NCBI GenBank assembly: GCA_032353305.1
Contig: JAUCNG010375928.1
Coordinates: forward strand, 1-11,343
DNA length: 11,343 nucleotides
Reading direction: 5' to 3'
Source: Cephalothrix spiralis
Taxonomy: Eukaryota > Nemertea > Palaeonemertea > Archinemertea > Cephalotrichidae
Shown: positions 6,101-11,343 of the stretch, one piece after another
Layout of the letters: every line of letters begins with the position of its first letter
Numbering within the stretch: the first letter of the stretch is position 1
Position numbers and translations under genes: made by a program
Notes under the pieces: model-generated
The model's input: only the letters and a program-made list of their open reading frames with translations
What the model was told of the DNA's origin: nothing
The model's database searches: none

Positions 6101-8813
6101 TTTGTGTAAGAATGCGCGCGAAAAAAACAGTATTTTTTTCTTTACCCGATACACAATAAACCTTAAATTTGCGTTCCTAAGCCATAAATTAAAGAAAATC
6201 CCGCCTCGTTAACATAACAATATTTGTTGGACTTATCATTTTTTGTAAGTAATTATTATGCACGGTATTAATAGAATATATAAGTAAATTCTGTTCTGTT
6301 ACGACTTTTTGGAAATCAAGCTTTACCGTATATAATACTTAACTATGGCTTATATGATTACTATTCTAAAGGTTTCTTGACGATTATTATTTGCTAACAC
6401 AGATTTTGTGTCCTAAAATTCCTAAAATATAAGATTTTGTTGTCCAAAAAATGTATAAAAAATTTGTCTTAAAATTCACTATCCCTATGCATGTGTGCCA
6501 CTGCATAATTATTCAGAAGGATACACATCATTATATGCCACTAGTGGAATGTAATGGTGTATGTCCTTCTGGGTCCAACTCTCCAGTGACCACTTCAAGA
6601 GCCCATAGTAGGCTACGTATACGCAAAGTGCAGTGGGGATGAATGAAGTCCGACATATTTTTCATTATAATTCTTGGGATAACCTGATACCGTATCAGCA
6701 AGAAATTAACCCGATGTAGACTGGATAGATTACCTGGACAATATATTCATATTGCGTCTCCAATAAGAAGCCATGCAGATTCATCAGTAGATTTATAAAA
6801 CTTATCTGGTTAAACTGGTCCCTAATTAGAGAATGTTTGTTTGTTATACATGAGGCGCTAAAAATCCTATTAGAATTACGTATTATTGCTATGACCAGGT
6901 ACTGATTGTTGGAGGGATCATTTAATAGATGGAACCTCTGATATTTTAGAGTCTGAAAAAAATAAAAATGATGACGTTTAGAGACATAGACGTAACATGT
7001 ATAAATATATAAACCTGTAATGCAAATAAAGCACCAATATAATCTTTGCACTCTCTACTATCTAGGGGTTTATTACAGCGTGAATTTCCTTTTTAGGACC
7101 CAATTTTGATGTTATGACGTTACTGAAAATAACGTCTGAACTAACCTTACACCGCCCCCCCCCCCTTGTTGGTACGTTATAAAGACGCGAAATTTTTTTG
7201 TTCGAGTAACTGAACCATTGCTGACGATGCTAACTAGACATCTTTTAGTCAGGTTAAGTATATTTATTTGACTGGTTTATGTGTACTAATATATTTTATA
7301 GATTACGGGAATACATTTTAGTTGTTTTTCATTTTTACTTTTTTAAAGAGATCTTGTCATGCATTTGCCTTATAAATGCAATGTTGTATGAAATATATAT
7401 TTCAAGAGGTGTTTGAGTTATAGTTTGGCTAATTTGCCAAAACAATATTATTCAAAAACCATTTCAAATTGACAATTATTATCTACTGCGTCAAACTCGG
7501 ACTGTTAAATTTGTCCAAACGTATAAATTGAATATACAATGGTAAACTCAGCCTTAATTAGATGTAACCAAGTTATCAGAAATGTCTGAACGATCAATCG
7601 GAATTTACAAAACTGTTTTAGTAAATTCCAATTGTTCATTTAGATATTCCTGATTTATTTTTTCTTGACTATATATAATTAAGACAGAGGTTACCATCGT
7701 ATCGTATATCTTATCCTTACATGACCATCCTCATATTTTTCAAGTCGTTGACAGACTATAGTGCTGTTATTTTTTTCATTCGACATCAAGGTTGAAGGTA
7801 ATGTAGGTGGTGATTGAACACTTTCTTCTTCACTTCTTCCTTCCATTTCAACATTTCCAAATTCTGTATCCTCTTTTCCCGGAAAAAATATATATAGATA
7901 CATGTACAATGGAATCAAAGACATTTTCTATATATTTTAAAGTGAAGTAGGTTCATGTATCATTTTCAATAAATATATAAATTAAGTCTTTTAAAATTGA
8001 ATGTCTCCCTTTACCTTCAAAAGTGACATAGATGATGTATATATGAATCAAAAGTATGGCAAATTCCTAATTGCGGTGGTGCAGTGGTGGAATGTTTTTG
8101 AGATTAGGGGCAGAACAAGCATGAGGGCCAACGAGCCCGCAGGGGCTTTGCCCCCCCCCCCTAATTTCTATATATCCTGGTCATCCTTCGTCCTCCCTGT
8201 TCCGTCATTTGCACAAGGCGTATTTTTGACAAAAAGATAAAATTATCTTAAATACATTATTTGATGAATACGATTATATGGCTATTAAATGAATAATTCC
8301 GGGTGCCTAATAATAGACATCGGGTCTTTACTTTACCATCTAAATACTTATTCCGCAACTCCTCCCGGTTTAGCGCCGTAAGATCTCTTGATAAAAGTAA
8401 AGCAATATCTGAAAATAAAAACACAAAAATAACATTCATTCGTGACAGGGGATCACCTTCTCCTAAATCTAGTTTGCTGGTTTATTTTGCAGATCACACA
8501 ATCATAAAGTCGTTTTCAATTAATATTGAGAGAAGTTTGATCACCTCTTTTCAAAAAATTGAATAAATCAAACTAAGAATTGTAATTGATCAAACATCTT
8601 AAAATTGTAACGGCACCCACCTAAATTTGTTTTCAATTCAATTTTACTATGATCTTCGACTCTGAAGCCTGTTAAACCATTTCCAAATTTAACAAATTTA
8701 GCATCATAAATCGTCAGAAAATTTCCAGTGACAAAATCTTCCCATTCTTTATTCTCATCCTTTAGCTTCGTATCAGTCTTGAAGATAACGATAGTTTCGT
8801 TCTCATCAACATC
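2898..8813 (-). CDS. Gene B: protein with three OB-like units and a MYND finger (eight exons assembled)
   Basis: Exons in transcript order are 8621-8813, 8337-8408, 7721-7872, 6734-6952, 4938-5110, 4346-4604, 4088-4219 and 2898-3197. The junction phases 1, 1, 0, 0, 2, 0, 0 all match, and the exons sum to 1500 nt, so 499 residues plus a stop. Domain order: second half of OB unit 1 (1-64), helical segment (65-88), acidic Ser/Pro-rich linker (89-139), OB unit 2 (about 186-265), MYND finger (293-330), OB unit 3 (about 376-460), tail. The N-terminus is open: the exon for the first half of OB unit 1 was not found, so the true start is unknown. By analogy with gene A, a MYND exon may once have preceded it. 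The protein lacks obvious signal or membrane segments and is probably intracellular. A nucleic-acid- or partner-binding adaptor is a reasonable guess but is inference only. Correct joining of eight exons by chance is very unlikely. Confidence 0.8.
3198..4087 (-). other. Gene B intron 7
   Basis: An 890-nt intron (GTAATA to TTTGTTTCAG), very AT-rich between 3340 and 3490. The plus-strand open frame there is low-complexity Phe/Ile/Lys and I treat it as chance. A CG-richer patch at 3700-3760, read on the minus strand, contains GGTAGAGC and GGGTCGA and vaguely recalls a tRNA-derived SINE head, too weak to call. Confidence 0.65.
4088..4219 (-). CDS. Gene B exon 7: first half of OB unit 3
   Basis: 132 nt, phase 0-0, between TTTATTACAG| and AAG|GTAATA, encoding 44 residues. 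It starts with a helical lead-in (FIDRLQDMPREH), then GTFVFVGVIR as a first strand and IRIK before the donor. It is the counterpart of gene A exon 2. Joined to exon 8 it gives a full OB-like unit directly downstream of the MYND finger, exactly as in gene A. Confidence 0.85.
4346..4604 (-). CDS. Gene B exon 6: complete MYND zinc finger
   Basis: 259 nt, acceptor GTATTTCAG|CCTGC and donor AGG|GTGAGT, phase 2 to 0. The first base completes a Cys codon begun in exon 5. After an acidic stretch (EEDE) comes a textbook finger: C23-x2-C26-x8-C35-x2-C38-x5-C44-x3-C48-x7-H56-x3-C60 in exon numbering, with the usual aromatic Tyr43 before Cys44 and Trp53 before the His. All eight ligands are present, so the finger should bind two zinc ions. 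A helical stretch (ETYIKTLMGKLIEITKTI) then leads to OB unit 3. MYND fingers usually bind proline-containing peptides of partner proteins. Confidence 0.9.
4605..4937 (-). other. Gene B intron 5
   Basis: A 333-nt intron from GTAAGC to GTATTTCAG. AT-rich, with no repeat or coding signal that I can support. Confidence 0.7.
4938..5110 (-). CDS. Gene B exon 5: second half of OB unit 2
   Basis: 173 nt, acceptor TATTTTCCAG|ACAACA and donor ATG|GTAAGC, phase 0 to 2, encoding 57 residues plus two bases. TTDGRKFYYSKRN follows the conserved phase-0 intron, then RPGMVLQLYSPTLIG and GFSTVGNISL, the same strand order as the other two OB-like units (GNFLTIYDAKF ... GFRVEDHSKIEL). The two leftover bases TG plus C from exon 6 make Cys270 of the assembled protein. 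Confidence 0.85.
5111..6733 (-). other. Gene B intron 4, with a palindrome
   Basis: At 1623 nt this is the longest gene B intron (GTAATC to TTTTCCAG). It contains the 58-bp palindrome at 6514-6571, a direct repeat gtttggcaagttc near 5282 and 5307, and the phrase gtgataaaaccg near 5200 and 5543. The plus-strand open frame at 6451-6642 runs straight through the palindrome and is not a credible gene. Confidence 0.65.
6514..6571. repeat. 58-bp near-perfect palindrome
   Basis: Two 29-nt arms meet at the centre CCACTAGTGG (6538-6547). In one strand, 24 positions pair as Watson-Crick, three as G-U, and only two mismatch. It starts with CAGAAGG and ends with CCTTCTG. It may be a short foldback (MITE-like) insertion or a transcribed hairpin, since it lies within a transcribed intron. 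The near-absence of a loop argues against an ordinary microRNA precursor. Confidence 0.8.
6734..6952 (-). CDS. Gene B exon 4: beta-rich segment and first half of OB unit 2
   Basis: 219 nt, acceptor ATTTTTTTCAG|ACTCTA and donor GTCCAG|GTAATC, phase 0-0, encoding 73 residues. The N-terminal part (RFHLLNDP, QYLVIAIIRNSN) looks like beta strands but has no partner exon I can identify. The C-terminal part, ISFINLLMNLHGFLL ... YEYIVQ, lines up with the first half of OB units 1 and 3, including the glycine in strand one, and ends at the same phase-0 intron position. Confidence 0.8.
6953..7720 (-). other. Gene B intron 3
   Basis: A 768-nt intron (GTAAGG to TTTTTTTCAG). It contains an 11-C run at 7155-7165, a small hairpin GACGTTA/TAACGTC at 7116-7136, and the larger hairpin at 7587-7638. 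No coding sequence is visible. Confidence 0.65.
7587..7638. repeat. Hairpin-forming inverted repeat
   Basis: ggaatttac at 7600-7608 pairs perfectly with gtaaattcc at 7621-7629 across a 12-nt loop. The stem extends outward, with a bulge, through tgaac...aat and attgttca. It is small and AT-rich and may be chance, but the outer pairing makes it more than a minimal stem. Confidence 0.45.
7721..7872 (-). CDS. Gene B exon 3: acidic Ser/Pro-rich linker
   Basis: 152 nt if the acceptor is GGAAAAG| (exon start 7872), or 143 nt if ATACAG| (exon start 7863) is used. Both keep phase 1, so the choice changes the protein by three residues only. The donor CAT|GTAAGG sets phase 0. The 51 residues include EEESVQSPPTLPS and no fold motif, so this is probably a disordered spacer between OB unit 1 and the second half of the protein. 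Confidence 0.7.
7873..8336 (-). other. Gene B intron 2, with a GC-rich repeat-like patch
   Basis: A 464-nt intron (GTAAAG to the acceptor before exon 3). Bases about 8074-8170 are GC-richer than their surroundings and end with a GGGGCTTTGCCCC hairpin running into 11 Cs (8151-8161) and then CTAAT. This patch looks like part of a dispersed repeat. The plus-strand open frame across it is proline-rich only because of the C run. Confidence 0.6.
8337..8408 (-). CDS. Gene B exon 2: helical segment
   Basis: 72 nt, acceptor TTTATTTTCAG|ATATTG and donor GATG|GTAAAG, phase 1-1, adding 24 residues. The exon 1 overhang G plus AT gives Asp. The sequence IALLLSRDLTALNREELRNK is strongly helix-favouring and amphipathic. 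It may pack against the OB barrel or act as a spacer. Confidence 0.75.
8621..8813 (-). CDS. Gene B exon 1 in this model: second half of OB unit 1
   Basis: 193 nt, acceptor TTTTCTCCAG|GATG and donor TTTAG|GTGGGT, phase 0 to 1, 64 residues. It opens DVDENETIVIFKT and ends GFRVEDHSKIELKTNL. It differs from gene A exon 3 at 13 of 64 residues. As a phase-0 internal exon it needs a preceding exon, which in gene A carries the first OB half. No counterpart was found in the roughly 1.1 kb to its right before the channel-gene repeats begin. Confidence 0.85.
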
Positions 8814-8871
8814 CTGGAGAAAAGAGTTAATCAATGAAAATATTTGATCGCGATGGACAGGAATAACGTAC

Positions 8872-8901
8872 CTGGACAAAAGTTGGTCTTCTGCAATACA
8901 T
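8872..8901 (-). CDS. Possible tiny first exon of gene B (10 residues)
   Basis: ATG at 8901-8899 opens a frame MYCRRPTFVQ that ends exactly at a good donor, CAG|GTACGT, in phase 0, which would fit the exon at 8621-8813 after a 58-nt intron. Against it: the implied intron is short, the peptide is nothing like the expected OB strand, and an in-frame stop lies just upstream, so it could only be a start exon. Treat it as a weak alternative. Confidence 0.2.
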
Positions 8902-9961
8902 CAGTAAAATCTAACATTTAACTATATTACCACACACTTATTTAAAAATACAGTTTGAACTTTTTGTCGATTTTATTAAATAGAATATCAGTACGTGTAG
9001 CCCCATATATTCGTATATTGTCCGTTTAATTAGCAAAGCGCGGCTGTTTTATCACCTCGCGATAACTTTTAAAAAGTCAGTTTCATGGTAACCTAGACTG
9101 CTTAATTATTGTGTATAGCAGCCGGCTGAGCTGAAAGTCGTTGGCTCTCCTAAAATGGCTATACATGTACTCTAACTTAATGTACTCTTGTACTTATAAT
9201 GTACTCTTGTACTTATAACTTAATGTACTCTTGTACTTATAAGAAAGACTTGCTGTTTGACAAGTAGCCTTGTGTAAATATTTGTGATGTTGGTGAATAA
9301 TAAATGTACTTTTTAGCTAGCACTTAATATTTGTAGTACTTCACTTCAACAACATAATAATGGTAAAGCCAAAAATAATACGATGAAAAATTAAATGTTA
9401 AAATCAATTTTAAACAAACTAATGGGATATAGGTATCACCATGGTATCACTGTACTTCATAAATAACACAAAAACATGAAATTGATAAGGGGTTAACTAA
9501 TAGGCATGAATGATGCTTCATTCTACTTTTGTTATAAGCACAGCTTTAGAGCAGGATGTAGCTGAAAAATACGAGAAAGTAGATCAAAGTAGATCTAATG
9601 GTAAAAGGTAGTTCTAATGGTAAATGCTTGTTTTCGAAGAATTAATGATGGGAGGAATTCTCTATATCTTGGACTGAAAATAATGACTTTTATTGTTATT
9701 ATTGATTATAAATAACTAATGGCATGCGAGTTATTGTACGTCGAGGTGCGGTAATTAAATGTCGTTTTGAACGTTTTCAAGAGGCTTGCTAATGGTCTGT
9801 ATGCTTCAGTTATGATTGTTGTTAAACGCAGGTAAACATTTGAATATGTGAAAGCTGACAGTAGAGCTGCATGCGAAGTGAGAGCTACTTTTTGACGCAA
9901 TCACACGGAGCTAGGATGACGATAGTAAAAGCGTCGCGAAGTTTAACACTGAGTGAGTTTG
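8902..9961. other. Spacer between gene B and the channel-gene repeat array
   Basis: Neither a MYND exon nor an OB first-half exon could be found on the minus strand here. The stretch includes the 19-bp tandem repeat at 9181-9242, a small direct repeat ggtatcac near 9431 and 9442, and repeated taatggtaaa near 9595 and 9615. The minus-strand open frame at 9706-9900 has no recognisable motif or splice context. Confidence 0.5.
9181..9242. repeat. Three copies of a 19-bp tandem repeat
   Basis: The unit tgtactcttgtacttataa occurs identically at 9181-9199, 9200-9218 and 9224-9242, with cttaa between the second and third copies. A decayed extra copy (tgtactctaacttaa) precedes them at about 9166-9180. 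This is a young minisatellite. Confidence 0.9.
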
Positions 9962-10733
9962 ACTAGTTAGATCATAAAGGTGAAATAGAACTGGCAGATA
10001 CTGCAGGTGAGAAAAAGATGTGTGGTGTTCTAGTCTTATATCACTTGCTTCAGTTAGATTTTATTTCACGACACTGGTAGCGATGGAATACCTTTATGGA
10101 GTTTAACATAGAATAACCTAGCAAACGATTAGTTACATAGATTTAATCGAAATTGCTGATACTGAGAGAGAAAAAGATTAAAAACATCTCTGGTGTACTA
10201 ATCTTATAGCTCTTACTTCAGTTGAGTTTTACTTTACGACACTGGTATAGCATTGGAATACCTTCGTGGAGTTTAACATAGAATAACATAACAAACGATT
10301 AGTAACATAGATCTTGTAGGTGAAATCGAAATGGCTGATACATAGATAAAATGATTAAAAAAATGTCTGGTGTACTAGTCTTATAGCTCTTGTTTCAATT
10401 GAATTTTACTTAACGAGACTGGTAGCAATGGAATACCTTCATGGAGTTTAACATAGAATAACCTAACAAATGATTAGTTACATAGATCTTGTAGGTGAAA
10501 TCGAAATGGCTGATACAGAGATAAAAAGATTTAAAATTAATATTTAAAACTTATATCACTTGCTTCAGTTGGATTTTATTTCACGCCACTGGTAGCAATG
10601 GAATACCTTCATAGAATAACCTACATTTAACAAACGATCTTGCTTCAGTTGGATTTTGCTTCAAGACACTTGTAGCAATGGAATACATTCTAGAGTTAAT
10701 CATAGGAAGAACGATAGTTGAATAGAATGAACG
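9962..10733 (+). repeat. Tandem array of broken copies of the channel gene's 5' end
   Basis: Five units start near 9962, 10128, 10298, 10473 and 10637, spaced about 166, 170, 175 and 164 bp; the fifth is 97 bp long. A full unit has leader sequence (attagttacatagatc, then gtaggtgaaatcgaa), the start region (ATGGCTGATAC), a short basic stretch, then first-membrane-segment sequence (LIALxSVxFYFTTLVAMEYL in translation), then gagtttaacatagaataacc. Relative to the real gene, about 95 bp between the basic stretch and the membrane segment are missing. Units are broken in different ways: ATT or CTG in place of ATG, an early TAG in unit 3, TAA in unit 4, and TAG within the membrane segment of unit 2. 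Confidence 0.8.
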
Positions 10734-10762
10734 ATTAGTTATATCTTATAGTTGAAAGCGAA

Positions 10763-11343
10763 ATGGAAGATACAGAGAAAAAAGATTCAAAAGATTCAAA
10801 AACATCAAATCTTTTATCACATGTAACACATTACTGTTCGAATTCATCCATTCCTGGATTATCGCGAATCGTATCAGAAAGTACAGTCTTCTGGAAGATT
10901 ATTTGGTGTACTAGTCTGATAGCTCTTGCATCTGTTGGGGCATACTTCACAACACTGGTAGTGATGGAATACCTCCTTTACCAAGAAACGATGGTAGAAA
11001 TCATGCCTGGTGAAAACGAGATTTATTACCCAAATTTGACAATGTGTGCTCATTATAATCAAAGCTGGTTGACGAGTTCGGAGTATCTTTTATACAGAAA
11101 TGAATCTCTTAATAACCTGGATCAAATAGTGAAGCGACTTGATAGATTTGCTATCAGTAGCACTATCATTGAACACTACAGGCTGCACTTTAATTATATG
11201 ATGTGGAAAAATTATTCCACAGGAAGAGAAAATGAAGACAATCTAGATATTGTTGATTGTGTTGCACAGAATTTTGAGGATACCAGCTTGAATAAAACAA
11301 ACTGCACATCTTGGGCGACATCAAGTTACAGATACTATAATGT
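10763..11343 (+). CDS. DEG/ENaC-family sodium channel subunit, N-terminal part (runs off the right edge)
   Basis: Starts at ATG 10763 (in-frame stop TAG at 10736) and stays open for 193 residues to the edge. DEG/ENaC subunits form trimeric, amiloride-sensitive cation channels in the plasma membrane, with two membrane segments and a large Cys-rich extracellular domain. Here residues 1-45 are the cytoplasmic N-terminus, Lys/Asp/Ser-rich and followed by THYCSNSSIPGLSRI, which aligns with the family's HG gating motif. Residues about 46-70 are membrane segment 1 (IIWCTSLIALASVGAYFTTL). Then comes EIYYPNLTMCAHY, matching the family's FPAVTICN motif just outside the membrane. Extracellular Cys95, Cys166 and Cys181 and several N-glycosylation sequons (NLT, NQS, NES, NYS, NKT, NCT) follow. 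The His of the HG motif is Pro here. The subtype (FMRFamide-, acid- or otherwise gated) cannot be told from this part. Confidence 0.9.
   Translation, partial: MEDTEKKDSKDSKTSNLLSHVTHYCSNSSIPGLSRIVSESTVFWKIIWCTSLIALASVGAYFTTLVVMEYLLYQETMVEIMPGENEIYYPNLTMCAHYNQSWLTSSEYLLYRNESLNNLDQIVKRLDRFAISSTIIEHYRLHFNYMMWKNYSTGRENEDNLDIVDCVAQNFEDTSLNKTNCTSWATSSYRYYN

Noticed and set aside
6451-6642. Plus-strand open frame with several Cys and His
   Set aside because: It reads through both arms of the 58-bp palindrome, so its pattern reflects the inverted repeat, not a protein.
8001-8240. Plus-strand open frame of 79 codons
   Set aside because: The proline run comes from the 11-C tract. It lies in a gene B intron and overlaps the repeat-like patch.
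9706-9900. Minus-strand open frame of 64 codons, considered as the missing first exon of gene B
   Set aside because: It has no MYND Cys/His spacing, no OB strand pattern and no suitable phase-0 donor.
9962-10733. CRISPR-like array or simple satellite as an explanation of the regular 170-bp repeats
   Set aside because: There are no short conserved repeats with unique spacers, and the whole unit matches the neighbouring channel gene, so a gene-derived tandem duplication explains it.
10874-11062. Minus-strand open frame with Cys and His residues
   Set aside because: It is antisense to the DEG/ENaC membrane-segment region, which has clear family motifs on the plus strand.

Overview
The window looks like nuclear DNA from an invertebrate animal. 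It is AT-rich, its coding exons are short and bounded by GT/AG introns, and it carries small foldback and tandem repeats and tRNA-derived sequence. A lophotrochozoan such as a mollusc fits the mix of MYND-finger proteins and a DEG/ENaC channel, but the sequence does not prove it. There is no bacterial, organellar or viral gene layout here. 

Two related multi-exon genes lie head to tail on the minus strand. Gene A (803-2145, 3' end beyond the left edge) starts with a MYND zinc-finger exon, followed by two exons that together encode a beta-barrel-like domain, which I read as an OB-fold. Gene B (8813 to 2898) can be assembled from eight exons whose splice phases all agree. They sum to exactly 1500 nt, giving 499 residues plus a stop. 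Gene B carries the second half of one OB-like unit, a helical segment, an acidic linker, a second OB-like unit, a complete MYND finger, a third OB-like unit and a short tail with an internal duplication. Each of the OB-like units that can be checked is cut by a phase-0 intron at the same place. MYND followed by OB is therefore a module that appears in both genes. The exon at 8621-8813 (gene B) and the exon at 803-995 (gene A) have the same length, and 51 of their 64 residues match. 

On the plus strand at the right edge is the 5' part of a DEG/ENaC-type sodium channel gene (10763 to beyond 11343). It encodes the cytoplasmic N-terminus, the first membrane segment and the start of the extracellular domain. 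Directly upstream (about 9962-10733) is a tandem array of five broken copies of this gene's own 5' end. Each full-length copy joins the leader and start-codon region to the first membrane segment, and the stretch between them has been deleted. 

The remaining sequence is intron and spacer. It holds an inverted pair of tRNA-Lys-like sequences (237-376), a foldback element in a gene A intron (1168-1287), a near-perfect 58-bp palindrome in a gene B intron (6514-6571), another hairpin (7587-7638), two simple tandem repeats (2641-2720 and 9181-9242) and several G/C runs. The OB-fold assignment and any cellular role for the MYND-OB proteins are inferences. The exon structure, the zinc-finger ligands and the channel motifs are seen directly.
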